NCBI RefSeq assembly: GCF_018614975.1
Contig: NZ_JAGGNR010000010.1
Coordinates: 124,001-188,000 of the forward strand
Length of the DNA stretch: 64,000 nt
Origin: Paenibacillus polymyxa
GTDB taxonomy: Bacteria; Bacillota; Bacilli; Paenibacillales; Paenibacillaceae
Direction of reading: 5' to 3'
The notes below the pieces were generated by a model. That model worked only from the letters and a program-made list of their open reading frames with translations, was not told the origin of the DNA and ran no database searches. This document shows, in pieces, positions 36,903 to 46,625 of the stretch (positions are counted from its first letter, which is position 1; each line of letters begins with the position of its first letter). Both the position numbers and the translations under genes were made by a program.

Positions 36903-37053
36903 TTTTACACAATAACGAAGAGGACAGAAAAAACCTGAAGAAGCGAAGCGCTCGCCTTTATCACCGAAATACTACCTTTAGGAGATAGATTCAAGAAATT
37001 CGGGGATAACAGCGATCGGAAGGTTGTTCTGTCATCGAAGTGGCAAGTGTAAA
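36903..37053 (+). ncRNA. Candidate structured RNA element, copy 2
   Basis: Same architecture as 107-259. TTTACAC (36904-36910) pairs with GTGTAAA (37047-37053), GACAGAAaaAACC (36923-36935) with GGTTGTTCTGTC (37022-37033), and CCGAAAT (36964-36970) with AATTCGG (36997-37003, shifted by one). Blocks 36937-36966 and 37001-37016 are identical to copy 1. It lies between cntM and cntA, 36 bp before the cntA start, inside the presumed zincophore operon. Confidence 0.6.
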
Positions 37054-37088
37054 TTTTTAGTCTTGCTTACTAATCGGGAGGAAATGTT

Positions 37089-38717
37089 GTGAAAAAGGGT
37101 CTTACTTTTACATCCATACTATTGCTGGTGTCTGCCATTGCGCTGCTCGCCGGATGCGCTCAGAGCACAAAAGAGACAGAGAGCGCCCAAACGGAGCCTG
37201 CCAGTAGTCAGGTGCAAACGGAACTCATCTATGCCTCAGCCAAAGATATTAATGATATGAACCCCCATCTGTATCCCGGCTCCATGCCTGCCCAAGGGAT
37301 GGTATACGAGTCTCTGGTCGAAAACACGGTCGATGGAATCAAGCCGCTGCTGGCTGAATCATGGGATATTTCAGAAGATGGCAAGACGTATACGTTTCAT
37401 CTGCGCAAAGATGTGAAATTCCATGATGGCGAGCCTTTTAATGCAGAAGCAGTCAAACAAAATTTTGATGCGGTTCAGGCCAATGCGGAAAAACATGCCT
37501 GGATTAAGCTGTCTACCAAAATCACAAGTGTAAAGGCAATCGATGAGCATATAGTGGAGCTGACGCTGTCAGAAGCCTATTATCCAGCACTGGTGGAATT
37601 GTCTATGACACGACCTTACGTCTTCATATCACCCAAGGATTTCAAAAATGGCGGAACCAAAGACGGAGTAAGTGGTTTCCACGGCACAGGACCTTATAAG
37701 CTTACTGCTCATAAAGTCGAAGAGAATGCTACGTTTGAAGCCAATGAGGACTATTGGGGTGGTGCACCTGCAATCAAGAAGATTACATCCAAGGTTCTTC
37801 CGGCAGGAGAAACGACATTCCTGGCATTGCAAAAGGGAGAAATCAACTTTGTATTTACCGATGATCGGGGGGCAGACAGCATTGATATTGAAGCCATGAA
37901 TCAATTGGCCGAGTCTGGTGATTATCAAATCGTGCGAAGTGAACCGATGAATACCGCCATGATTGTAGCCAATAGCAGCAAAATGGATAGCCCGGTTCAC
38001 GATCAAGCTGTTCGCGAAGCCGTATGGTATGGCATCGACCGGGAAAGCATCAGTAACGATATTTTTGATGGTACGCAAACGGTAGCGGACAGCTTGTTTT
38101 CATCCAACGTCAATTACGCGGATGTTGACTTGAAGAAACGGGATTACAATCCGGAAACCGCGAAAGAGCTTTTGGAACAATCGGGTTGGACACTGGCGAA
38201 TGGTGAAGCTGTGAGAACGAAAAATGGTAAGCCTCTGGCCATGACCTTATATTATGACAGCAATTCCTCTTCCCAAAAAATACAGGCAGAATTTATCCAA
38301 AATTCGTTAAAAGGATTAGGGATGCAGGTAGAAATTGTCGGGGAGGAGTCCACTTCCATCGCAAACAGAAGGTCAACGGGCGAGTATGATCTATTATTTA
38401 ATCAGACCTGGGGACTGGCATACGACCCACAGAGCACAATCTCTGCGTTTACTTCGGATTCATCCTATAAACATACAACAAGCGGCATTCCCCAAGCAGA
38501 GGAATTGTATAAAAAAATTGAGGAAGTCATGGTGTCTACAGATGAAGAAACCAGAAAAGCGTTATATGCCGATATTATGAGAATCGTTCATGATGAAGCG
38601 GTATTTATTCCACTTACCAACGGACGTGTCACCGTAGTTGCTCCCCAAAGTCTGGACGGAATTTCATTCAAGCAGACGCAATATGAATTGCCATTTGAGC
38701 AGATGAAATTTAAATAG
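37089..38717 (+). CDS. cntA: Metallophore/nickel-type ABC substrate-binding lipoprotein (CntA-like)
   Basis: 542-residue SBP family 5 protein with a lipoprotein signal (hydrophobic stretch, then LLAGC). Family features include YESLVENTVDGIKPLLAESW, KTYTFHLRKDVKFHDGEPFN and GTGPYKL. Held on the outer face of the membrane, it should capture the metal-zincophore complex. GTG start at 37089 with GGGAGG upstream. It is first of the uptake genes and separated from cntM by the RNA element, which might tune uptake against synthesis. Confidence 0.87.
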   Translation: MKKGLTFTSILLLVSAIALLAGCAQSTKETESAQTEPASSQVQTELIYASAKDINDMNPHLYPGSMPAQGMVYESLVENTVDGIKPLLAESWDISEDGKTYTFHLRKDVKFHDGEPFNAEAVKQNFDAVQANAEKHAWIKLSTKITSVKAIDEHIVELTLSEAYYPALVELSMTRPYVFISPKDFKNGGTKDGVSGFHGTGPYKLTAHKVEENATFEANEDYWGGAPAIKKITSKVLPAGETTFLALQKGEINFVFTDDRGADSIDIEAMNQLAESGDYQIVRSEPMNTAMIVANSSKMDSPVHDQAVREAVWYGIDRESISNDIFDGTQTVADSLFSSNVNYADVDLKKRDYNPETAKELLEQSGWTLANGEAVRTKNGKPLAMTLYYDSNSSSQKIQAEFIQNSLKGLGMQVEIVGEESTSIANRRSTGEYDLLFNQTWGLAYDPQSTISAFTSDSSYKHTTSGIPQAEELYKKIEEVMVSTDEETRKALYADIMRIVHDEAVFIPLTNGRVTVVAPQSLDGISFKQTQYELPFEQMKFK

Positions 38718-38795
38718 AAATGACATCAACAGGGGGGAGCATAATCCCCCCTTTATTTTGGAATGAATTCGAACTCGTCCAAAAAGGAGATGAAT

Positions 38796-39728
38796 ATGGG
38801 AAGTTATATCATCAGAAGAGTACTGCTGGCCATACCTTTACTGATCATTATTTCATTTATAACGTTTGTTTTAATCAATCTCTCTCCTCTGGACCCTGCT
38901 GTAGTGGTCTTGCAGGCACAGGATGTTCCCCAGATCACAGATGAATTAATTGCCCAAACCAACAAAGCATTGGGGTTCGATAAACCATTTGTCATCCAGT
39001 ATGTGAACTGGATTATCGCCTGTTTACAGTTCGACTTTGGCAGCTCCTATGTATCCGGCGAATCCGTGTGGTCTATGGTAGGTCCTGCCTTTCTGAATAC
39101 GTTAAAGTTAACGCTGGTTTCATCGGTGTTTATTATTGCCTTATCCATTTTTTTGGGTGTGATCTGTGCCATGAGAGAAGGGAAAGTCATCGATAAATCG
39201 GTAAGAGGCATCTCATTTTTCCTTACGGCGATGCCATCCTACTGGCTCGCGGCAATCCTGATCTGGTACTTTTCCGTCAAGCTGGATCTGTTGCCAACCA
39301 GCGGGATGGACTCCTACAAGAGTTATATTCTGCCGGTTATTGTGATCACGGTAAGTTACACAGGCATTTATTTTAGAACAGTGCGAAGTTCAATGTTAAG
39401 CAATCTGAATGAGGACTATGTGCTCTATGGAAGAGCAAGCGGATTAAGCGAGAAAAAGGTGACCATGCATATTTTGAGAAATTCACTGCAAGTGGCGGTA
39501 TCGATATTTTGCATGGCGATCCCTATCGTGCTCGGGAGCACCGTCGTTATCGAAAATGTGTTTGCATGGCCTGGGCTCGGGAGGCTCAGCGTGCGATCGA
39601 TTCTAAGCAGGGATTTCCCGATTATTCAGGCATATGTTTTGATTTTGGCGGTAACGTTTGTGCTGTTTAACACCCTTTCGGACATTATCAATGCTGCGAT
39701 GAATCCCAGGTTGAGAAAGGATATCTGA
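38796..39728 (+). CDS. cntB: ABC permease, DppB/NikB type (CntB-like)
   Basis: 310-residue inner-membrane permease: an N-terminal helix, a long external loop, and a C-terminal set of helices with the coupling motif YVLYGRASGLSEKKVTMHIL. It pairs with the 39728 permease. The start at 38796 follows AAAGGAG by 6 bases. Its TGA overlaps the next ATG by one base. Confidence 0.87.
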   Translation: MGSYIIRRVLLAIPLLIIISFITFVLINLSPLDPAVVVLQAQDVPQITDELIAQTNKALGFDKPFVIQYVNWIIACLQFDFGSSYVSGESVWSMVGPAFLNTLKLTLVSSVFIIALSIFLGVICAMREGKVIDKSVRGISFFLTAMPSYWLAAILIWYFSVKLDLLPTSGMDSYKSYILPVIVITVSYTGIYFRTVRSSMLSNLNEDYVLYGRASGLSEKKVTMHILRNSLQVAVSIFCMAIPIVLGSTVVIENVFAWPGLGRLSVRSILSRDFPIIQAYVLILAVTFVLFNTLSDIINAAMNPRLRKDI

Positions 39729-40615
39729 TGAGAATATTGAGAAATTTGAGCAAAGACAAGCTGGCTATTACATCATTGGCGATTATCGCAGTTACAATTG
39801 TTGCTGGCCTATTTGCCCCTTTATTTGCCCCACATGACCCCGAGGCAGTGAACATGAAGCTTCGATATGCATCCTCATCATGGGCGTACCTGTTAGGGAA
39901 TGATCACTTGGGCAGATGTGTTTTATCCAGGCTCATTTACGGTATTCGTCCCAGTGTTTTATGGGTTTTGGTTGCATTGTCCTTGTCTGTTTTCGTTGGG
40001 GCTATTGTCGGATTTATTGCCGGTTACTTTAAGGGAAAAACAGATGCTTTGATAATGAGGATCTGTGACATCATGCTGTCCTTCCCTGGTTATGTCATGA
40101 CACTGGCGGTTGTCGGCATTTTGGGTTCAGGGCTGGAAAATATTTTGATCGCCTTTGTAATCATGAAATGGGCCTGGTTTGCACGCGTCATTCGCACCTC
40201 TGTGATGCAATTCTCCGAGATGGACTATGTAAAATTCGCCAAAGCCTCTGGCACGCCCAGTCTGAGAATTATTACCAGGCACATTGTTCCGGTTACCTTT
40301 GCCGATATCGCGGTGATCTCAAGTGGTTCCATGTGTTCCATGATGCTGCAGATCTCGGGGCTATCCTTTCTCGGACTCGGGATTCAGGCACCGCATGCAG
40401 AATGGGGCATGATGTTAAACGAGGCAAGGGAGGTCATGTTCTCCAGACCTGAATTAATGTTGGCACCTGGCCTGGCTATTGTCATTGTGGTATCGGCATT
40501 TAATTTTCTGTCGGATGCACTTCAGGTTGCCTTGGATCCCAAATTAATGACCTTTCAAGACAAGGTCCGCAAGAAAGAGGTGGGAAAAACGGCTTATGAA
40601 TATAGTAGAGGTTGA
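39728..40615 (+). CDS. cntC: ABC permease, DppC/NikC type (CntC-like)
   Basis: 295-residue permease: an N-terminal helix, PHDPEAVN, LLGNDHLGRCVLSRLIYG and the coupling loop YVKFAKASGTPSLRIITRHI. Second membrane subunit of the zincophore importer. Its 3' end overlaps cntD by 20 bp, so the two are translationally coupled. Confidence 0.87.
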   Translation: MRILRNLSKDKLAITSLAIIAVTIVAGLFAPLFAPHDPEAVNMKLRYASSSWAYLLGNDHLGRCVLSRLIYGIRPSVLWVLVALSLSVFVGAIVGFIAGYFKGKTDALIMRICDIMLSFPGYVMTLAVVGILGSGLENILIAFVIMKWAWFARVIRTSVMQFSEMDYVKFAKASGTPSLRIITRHIVPVTFADIAVISSGSMCSMMLQISGLSFLGLGIQAPHAEWGMMLNEAREVMFSRPELMLAPGLAIVIVVSAFNFLSDALQVALDPKLMTFQDKVRKKEVGKTAYEYSRG

Positions 40616-41405
40616 ACATTTGAAAATTTGGGATACCCGTACGGGCAAAGTCATCATTCATGACAGTTCATTTCAGGTAAAACAAGGAAGCTGTCTGGCC
40701 ATTGTAGGGGAGAGCGGGAGTGGCAAGTCCGTGACGTGCAGGTCCATTATGCGACTGAATAAAACGTGGCTTCAGCAATCCGGAACCATTTTATTCAAAG
40801 GTGAGAATCTGAACCAGCTTACGGAAAAAGAGATGAGAAAAAAAAGAGGGAAAAATCTTTGCCTGATTCTGCAAAATGGCATGAGTGCGTTCGATCCTTC
40901 CTGTGTGATTGGTGTTCACATCCGGGAGACCCTTCAGGAACACTATGGCTGGAATACCCGGGAGATCGAGCGGAAAATAAAAAATGCGATGGAAAGCGTC
41001 ATGTTGAAAAATCCGCAAGACATCCTGAATCAATACCCGCATGAGCTGTCCGGCGGTATGCTACAGCGACTCATGATTGCGCTGGCACTGGTGTTAGAGC
41101 CGGATCTGATTATTGCGGATGAACCGACAACCGCGCTGGATACAATCTCTCAGTACGAGGTGGTTGAACAATTGATTCAATTACGCGAACGTATGGGCTG
41201 TTCCATGATGTTTATATCACATGATCTCGGTGTGGTGCAGAAAATTGCGGATGAAGTGATGGTCATGAAGGACGGAGCTATTGTTGAAAGAGGAGATATC
41301 CAGTCCGTGTTTTCAGAACCGGAACATCCATATACCCAATATTTAGTGTCTACCCGACTGGAGCTGAGCAACCATTTCAAGAAATTGATGCAGGAGGGGT
41401 TATAA
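40596..41405 (+). CDS. cntD: ABC transporter ATPase (CntD-like)
   Basis: 269-residue DppD/OppD-type ATPase: GESGSGKS (Walker A), ELSGGMLQR (signature), LIIADEPTTALD (Walker B), SHDLGVV (switch) and HPYTQYL near the C-terminus. It energises the importer together with CntF. Confidence 0.88.
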   Translation: MNIVEVEHLKIWDTRTGKVIIHDSSFQVKQGSCLAIVGESGSGKSVTCRSIMRLNKTWLQQSGTILFKGENLNQLTEKEMRKKRGKNLCLILQNGMSAFDPSCVIGVHIRETLQEHYGWNTREIERKIKNAMESVMLKNPQDILNQYPHELSGGMLQRLMIALALVLEPDLIIADEPTTALDTISQYEVVEQLIQLRERMGCSMMFISHDLGVVQKIADEVMVMKDGAIVERGDIQSVFSEPEHPYTQYLVSTRLELSNHFKKLMQEGL

Positions 41406-42152
41406 GTGCTGAAGGTGGATGGCATTGAGAAATCCTATAGACAGAGCGACCTGTTTTCCAAACAAAGACAGCAGGTTTTGAAGAATGTTGCATTTGAATG
41501 CCATCATGGTGAATGTCTGGGCATCATTGGCGAAAGTGGAAGTGGTAAATCCACCTTGGGACGCTTGATCTTGGGCATTGAAAAGCCAGATCGTGGAACC
41601 ATTCTGTTCGAGGGGAAAAACGTGAAGGATCGCAGAGTAAGAATGGGAAATATCAGTGCTGTATTTCAAAATTATACGTCTTCCATTAATCCTTTTTTTA
41701 CTGTTGAAGAAGCGATCATCGAGCCCCTGAAAGCTCAAAAAAAGGTGCAACAGAACATCCAAAGCAAGGTTGATCAGTTGTTGCATCAAGTTGGATTGGA
41801 CCCGTCCTACAGAAGGAAATATCCGCATGAATTATCCGGAGGAGAGGCTCAGAGAGTATGTATTGCAAGAGCCATTTCCACGGCACCGAAATGTATTTTA
41901 TTGGATGAAGCCATCAGTTCTCTGGATGTGTCTGTTCAGATCCAGGTGCTGCAATTGTTAAAACAATTAAAGGAAATCTACAAGATGAGTTATGTGTTTA
42001 TTACGCATGATATTCAGGCGGCAGCTTATATCTGTGACAGGGTCATTATTTTTAGAGAGGGTCAGATTGAAGAGATCGTTCCTATTGAGCAGCTAAAGGA
42101 TGTTCAGTCAGACTATGCGAAGAAATTATTGAAGCATTTAATACCATTTTAG
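41406..42152 (+). CDS. cntF: ABC transporter ATPase (CntF-like)
   Basis: 248-residue DppF-type ATPase: GESGSGKST, HELSGGEAQRV, CILLDEAISSLD and FITHD. The GTG at 41406 directly follows the cntD stop, with GGAGGGG upstream. It completes the five-gene importer. Confidence 0.88.
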   Translation: MLKVDGIEKSYRQSDLFSKQRQQVLKNVAFECHHGECLGIIGESGSGKSTLGRLILGIEKPDRGTILFEGKNVKDRRVRMGNISAVFQNYTSSINPFFTVEEAIIEPLKAQKKVQQNIQSKVDQLLHQVGLDPSYRRKYPHELSGGEAQRVCIARAISTAPKCILLDEAISSLDVSVQIQVLQLLKQLKEIYKMSYVFITHDIQAAAYICDRVIIFREGQIEEIVPIEQLKDVQSDYAKKLLKHLIPF

Positions 42153-42166
42153 GAGGAACACCCATT

Positions 42167-43360
42167 GTGAGTGGAGCGATGTCTTGGCCTTTTCTGCGTT
42201 TGTACATATTGGTTCTTCTTTATTTCAGTGCCAATGCCATTCTTAACGTGATCATCCCATTGCAAGGGGCGTCCTTGGGCGCGAGCGGTACAACGATCGG
42301 ACTGATCATGGGCGCTTATATGTTCACAACGATGTTTTTCAGACCCTGGGCAGGTCGGATTATTCAAAAGCACGGACCGATCAAAATATTGCGTCTTATT
42401 CTGATTATCAATGGATTTGCGCTGATTTTATATACCTTTACGGGACTCGGAGGTTATTTGGTTGCTCGTATTTTACAGGGGGTATCGACCGCGTTCTTTT
42501 CCATGGCTTTGCAGATTGGCATTATTGATGCACTTCCGGAGAAAGATCGGTCACAGGGGATTTCGTATTATTCGCTGTTCAGTTATATACCGGGGATCGT
42601 GGGGCCTGTTATCGCGTTAGGAATCTGGCAGACCGGTGGCATGGATTATTTTACAGTGGTTCTGATCGGTATTGCTGTCTGCACGGGCGTCTTCGGATAT
42701 ACCGCCAAAATGGAACCAGGCAAGGAGCAGCCTGCTGAGAATCTTTCGGGGCAGAACGTGAGTATGTGGGAATCGTTTGCTCAGTTGGTGAAGAATCCGT
42801 TTCTGTTGAGATGCAGTGTATTGATGCTTGCGGCTTCCGTTGTATTTGGTGCAATTACTACCTTTATTCCGCTGTATGCAAGCCAAGTACCGAATGGGAA
42901 TGCGGGTGTGTATCTAATGCTTCAGGCAGGAACGGTGGTGCTGGCTCGAATCATGCTCCGGAAAAGAATTCCTTCTGACGGGAGATGGCATTCTCCTTTT
43001 ATTATGAGTACAATGTTTATTTTGGCTGTTGCTGCCCAATGTGTAAGTTTTTCGGTGACTGGAGGCGTAGTCTTTTTCTATGTCGGAGCTATATTCATGG
43101 GCATTGCTCAAGCCATCCTGTATCCGACGCTCACGACCTATTTGTCTTTTGTATTGCCTAAGCTGAACCGAAATATCCTGATCGGGTTATTTATCGCAAT
43201 GGCTGATCTGGGTATTTCTCTGGGTGGTGTGATTATGGGACCTGTCGCAGACTTCTCTTCCTATTCATTTATGTACATGATGTGTGCTATCCTAGGAGCG
43301 GTAATGATCGTTTTTGCCTATGAACGGCGGAGAACCGTGACAGGTACATCTGTGAGTTGA
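42167..43360 (+). CDS. cntE: MFS exporter, CntE-like (first copy)
   Basis: 397-residue major facilitator with about 12 hydrophobic segments and the loop motif GRIIQKHGPIKILR between helices 2 and 3. The operon position after cntF matches CntE of S. aureus, which secretes staphylopine. The GTG start at 42167 follows TAGGAGGAA. A paralog follows at once. Confidence 0.82.
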   Translation: MSGAMSWPFLRLYILVLLYFSANAILNVIIPLQGASLGASGTTIGLIMGAYMFTTMFFRPWAGRIIQKHGPIKILRLILIINGFALILYTFTGLGGYLVARILQGVSTAFFSMALQIGIIDALPEKDRSQGISYYSLFSYIPGIVGPVIALGIWQTGGMDYFTVVLIGIAVCTGVFGYTAKMEPGKEQPAENLSGQNVSMWESFAQLVKNPFLLRCSVLMLAASVVFGAITTFIPLYASQVPNGNAGVYLMLQAGTVVLARIMLRKRIPSDGRWHSPFIMSTMFILAVAAQCVSFSVTGGVVFFYVGAIFMGIAQAILYPTLTTYLSFVLPKLNRNILIGLFIAMADLGISLGGVIMGPVADFSSYSFMYMMCAILGAVMIVFAYERRRTVTGTSVS

Positions 43361-43389
43361 CTGCCAGAAGAGAAAGTGGTGACGAACGT

Positions 43390-44622
43390 TTGAAGTCTTC
43401 GATGACGGCAACATCCAATGGAAAATTAAATCCGGTATCCTTTTCGTTTATCCGGTTTTATATGCTGGCCTTTTTATTTTTTGCAGCGAATTCAGCTTTG
43501 ACGATTATTCTGCCTTTGCGAAGCGAAGCCGCGGGATTAAATCAGGCTGAGATTGGTCTGATGATGGGGGCATATATGTTCACCTGTATGCTCTTGAGAC
43601 CTTTTGCAGCGCAGCTGCTGGGTAAGCATGGGCCGCTTCGAGTGATGCAATGGCTATTGCTTTTACATGCGGGAACGCTGCTGTTATTTGTTGTTTTTGG
43701 TGTGGAGACGTATCTGTGGTTACGAGCCCTGCAAGGGGTGGCTACGGCCTTTTTCTCCATGACGATGCAGGCAGGCATTGTGGAAAAGCTGGAGGACAAA
43801 GACCGGGCACAGGGGCTGTCCATGTACACCCTGTTTACGATGGTTCCTTCTCTGGTCATTCCGATCCTTGCCATACAAATCTGGGAAAATGCCAGCGATC
43901 TGGCGTTTACGCTGCTTATGATCGGACTGGCGGCTCTGCCACTTCTGATTGGATATAATGTGGATCTGCCGCGGAGTACCGTACAGAACAAATCGTACAC
44001 CTTGGGTGATATGTTTCGTTCATTCGGCGGTATCTGGCGCAGTACGCCACTGCTGATTAGCAGTGTGGTGATGTTGTTTGCGTCCTGCGTCTTTGGGGCA
44101 ACAGCGACCTTTCTTCCCCTGTATATGGTATCCACCGGAATGGCGAGTGCAGGGGTATTTCTGACGATTCAGGGATTGGTTGTGATCCTGTGCAGGTTTA
44201 TTTTGCGGAAAAAAATTCCGTCCGACGGTAGCTGGAATACCTGGCTGATGGCAGGGTTAATGCTGTGCGCAGCAATGGGAACTCAGTTACTCAGCCTAAT
44301 GGAGACCATCGGGTCACTGGTGTATCTCTCCGCGGTGTTTAGCGGCTTTGCCCTGGCACTGTTGTACCCGACATTAACCACATATCTGTCCTTTGTGCTG
44401 CCTGCGGATTCCAGATATGTACTCATGGGGATCTTCATGTCCTCGTATGACCTCGGTTTCTCTTTGGGTGGACTGGCGATGGGATTCATTGTACAGTTGA
44501 GTTCGTATTCGACCATGTTTATGATCTGCACGTTGCTCTCTATTGCAGCGATGGTTCTAGTGGTTGTTTTCAGGCAACGGATGGAAGCGGGGAATAAGGC
44601 CAGATCTGTGGTGGCAAGCTGA
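43390..44622 (+). CDS. MFS exporter, CntE-like (second copy)
   Basis: 410-residue paralog of the preceding exporter. Shared motifs are MGAYMFT, KHGPLRVM, LQGVATAFFSM, LRKKIPSDG and LYPTLTTYLSFVLP. The start is uncertain: TTG 43390 has AGTGGTG at about 10 bases, TTG 43357 overlaps the previous stop without a site, and ATG 43402 is also possible. The pair may act as alternative or heteromeric exporters, or one may export another ligand. Confidence 0.78.
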   Translation: MKSSMTATSNGKLNPVSFSFIRFYMLAFLFFAANSALTIILPLRSEAAGLNQAEIGLMMGAYMFTCMLLRPFAAQLLGKHGPLRVMQWLLLLHAGTLLLFVVFGVETYLWLRALQGVATAFFSMTMQAGIVEKLEDKDRAQGLSMYTLFTMVPSLVIPILAIQIWENASDLAFTLLMIGLAALPLLIGYNVDLPRSTVQNKSYTLGDMFRSFGGIWRSTPLLISSVVMLFASCVFGATATFLPLYMVSTGMASAGVFLTIQGLVVILCRFILRKKIPSDGSWNTWLMAGLMLCAAMGTQLLSLMETIGSLVYLSAVFSGFALALLYPTLTTYLSFVLPADSRYVLMGIFMSSYDLGFSLGGLAMGFIVQLSSYSTMFMICTLLSIAAMVLVVVFRQRMEAGNKARSVVAS

Positions 44623-44850
44623 ACGGTAGGGTAAGGGAATGATCCTGTGTAGTGGTAGACAGCCGGATGTTGCTGCCAGCTATCAGTTATTGAGGTGCGA
44701 TTGGAGCACCAAGGTGGGAATGTAAAGTAAAAGGCTTATGGACTGAATTTTCTGGGACGTACCGCAGGGTACAAGCTGGAGGAAACAGGCCATGGGTCTT
44801 TTTTAGATAGTAGAATTTATCAATTTTCTGGACGATTTCGTAAAAAAAGT

Positions 44851-44880
44851 TTGACAACGACCGTCTAACAGGATTATAGT
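44851..44880 (+). promoter_or_regulatory. Promoter of the CobW/S14 unit
   Basis: TTGACA (44851-44856), 18-bp spacer, TATAGT (44875-44880). It has the same geometry relative to its Zur box as the cntK promoter. The rest of the 44623-44953 gap shows no gene. Confidence 0.65.
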
Positions 44881-44890
44881 CATTGTTGTT

Positions 44891-44909
44891 AATCGTAATA
44901 ATTACTATT
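44891..44909 (+). promoter_or_regulatory. Zur-type operator 2
   Basis: AATCGTAATAATTACTATT, identical over 19 bases to the box at 33764-33782. It lies 44 bp before the CobW gene and just downstream of the promoter, tying both units into one zinc regulon. Confidence 0.87.
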
Positions 44910-44953
44910 AAAGTCCGAATTACACAGACTGCAAATATAAGGAGTAGAGATCT

Positions 44954-46150
44954 ATGACACAAAAGCAAGTTCCGGTAACCGTACTGAGTGGTTACCTCGG
45001 TTCAGGGAAAACGACGGTTTTGAATCACGTGTTGAACAACAGACAAGGGCTTAAGGTTGCGGTGATCGTCAACGACATGAGTGAGGTGAACATTGATGCT
45101 GCGCTGGTCAAGGGGGAGGCAACCTTGTCTCGAACCGAAGAGAAGCTGGTGGAATTATCCAATGGCTGTATCTGCTGCACCTTGCGAGATGATCTGATGC
45201 AGGAGATTGAGAAGCTGGTGAACGAAGGCAAGTATGACTATATTTTGATCGAATCCACCGGCATCAGTGAACCTGTTCCCGTTGCACAGACCTTTACATA
45301 CGCCGATGAGGAGTCGGGTATTGACCTGACTAGCCTGGCCCGATTGGACTGTCTGGTAACGGTAGTGGATGCCAATCGATTCTGGCATGATTTTGGATCA
45401 GGACAGAGTCTTCTGGATCGTAACCAGGCGACCGGAGATGAGGACACCCGTGACGTCGTAGACTTGTTGATTGATCAGATCGAAACCTGTGATGTACTGC
45501 TGCTGAACAAATGTGATCTGGTCGATGACACCGAGCTGAACAAGCTCGAAGGCATCATCCGCAAGTTACAGCCTAACGCCAAGATCATTCGGACCGAGAA
45601 TGGACAGGTGAATCCGTCTGAGATTCTGAACACAGGCCGCTTTGACTTCGAGAAAGTGAGCATGTCCGCTGGATGGATTCAGGAGCTGGAGAAGGAGTCG
45701 CATACCCCGGAAACCGAGGAATATGGCATTGGTTCCTTTGTCTATCGCCGCAGAAAGCCATTCCATCCTTCTCGTCTGGCAGAATTCATGAGTTACTGGC
45801 CGGAAGAAGTGGTACGTGCCAAAGGTTTAGTATGGCTCGCGGCTGAAGGGGATGTTGCTGCAAGCCTTAGTCAGGCAGGGCCATCCATTCAGTTCGGTCC
45901 TGCGGGACATTGGGTCGCGGCGTTGCCGGAAGCGGACAAAGAAGAGATTTTACGTAACGAACCGGATGTTCTGGAGAAATGGGATGCCCAGTGGGGAGAT
46001 CGTCAGACGGAGCTTGTCATGATTGGGATCGACATGGAGCGTGCGAGCATTGAAGATGAGCTGGACCAGTGCCTGCTCAGTGATGAAGAAATGCTGGCCG
46101 ACTGGGGTCATTTTGATAATCCCCTGCCATGGCCTGTGGAAGCTGTATAA
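44954..46150 (+). CDS. CobW/COG0523 zinc-chaperone GTPase (YciC/ZagA-like)
   Basis: 398-residue G3E GTPase: GYLGSGKTT (P-loop), SNGCICC (the metal-binding CxCC), LIESTGISEP and LLNKCDLV (NKxD), with a C-terminal CobW_C domain (RRRKPFHPSRL, LVWLAAEGD). Zur-controlled members deliver scarce zinc to essential enzymes. It follows Zur operator 2. Confidence 0.9.
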   Translation: MTQKQVPVTVLSGYLGSGKTTVLNHVLNNRQGLKVAVIVNDMSEVNIDAALVKGEATLSRTEEKLVELSNGCICCTLRDDLMQEIEKLVNEGKYDYILIESTGISEPVPVAQTFTYADEESGIDLTSLARLDCLVTVVDANRFWHDFGSGQSLLDRNQATGDEDTRDVVDLLIDQIETCDVLLLNKCDLVDDTELNKLEGIIRKLQPNAKIIRTENGQVNPSEILNTGRFDFEKVSMSAGWIQELEKESHTPETEEYGIGSFVYRRRKPFHPSRLAEFMSYWPEEVVRAKGLVWLAAEGDVAASLSQAGPSIQFGPAGHWVAALPEADKEEILRNEPDVLEKWDAQWGDRQTELVMIGIDMERASIEDELDQCLLSDEEMLADWGHFDNPLPWPVEAV

Positions 46151-46241
46151 GTCGGAGATGCGGGTTCTGTATTTGGAGTAAAGCTATATAACCACGTTCA
46201 GATAAATAACATAAATTCAATGGATAAAGGAGCTGTAATTC

Positions 46242-46511
46242 ATGGCTAAAAAATCAAAAGTGGTACGTGAGAAGCAACGTCAGGCGATCGTGGCAAAATA
46301 TGCGGACCTGCGCCGGGAACTGAAGGAAAAAGGGGATTATGAAGCATTGCAGAAATTGCCACGTAATGCATCTCCGACCAGACTAAAGAACCGTTGTGAA
46401 GTGACAGGCCGCCCGCGGGGTTATCTACGCAAATTCAAGGTATCTCGGATTAAGTTCCGTGAATTGGCACATCAAGGACAGATTCCTGGCGTAACAAAAT
46501 CCAGCTGGTAA
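46242..46511 (+). CDS. rpsN: Zinc-independent 30S ribosomal protein S14 (C- paralog)
   Basis: 89-residue S14 with the family end ([11 protein letters not shown]) but only one Cys, so it lacks the two CxxC zinc knuckles of the 61-residue zinc form. Such paralogs (YhzA in B. subtilis) replace zinc-bound S14 during zinc starvation and free metal. AAAGGAG precedes the start. Its place after a Zur box and CobW fits this role. Confidence 0.93.
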   Translation: MAKKSKVVREKQRQAIVAKYADLRRELKEKGDYEALQKLPRNASPTRLKNRCEVTGRPRGYLRKFKVSRIKFRELAHQGQIPGVTKSSW

Positions 46512-46625
46512 ACAAATCAAGGGATGTAGCTGACCACCTTTGCATGAAGGCAGGGTATGTGTGCTGGGAGCTGTATGCGGTGCTTAGAACAGAGGTGGTA
46601 TTTTACTGAAAGGATGTGCATCTTC

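Noticed and set aside
44687..44968. 93-codon minus-strand frame
   Set aside because: It spans the promoter and Zur box of the CobW gene.
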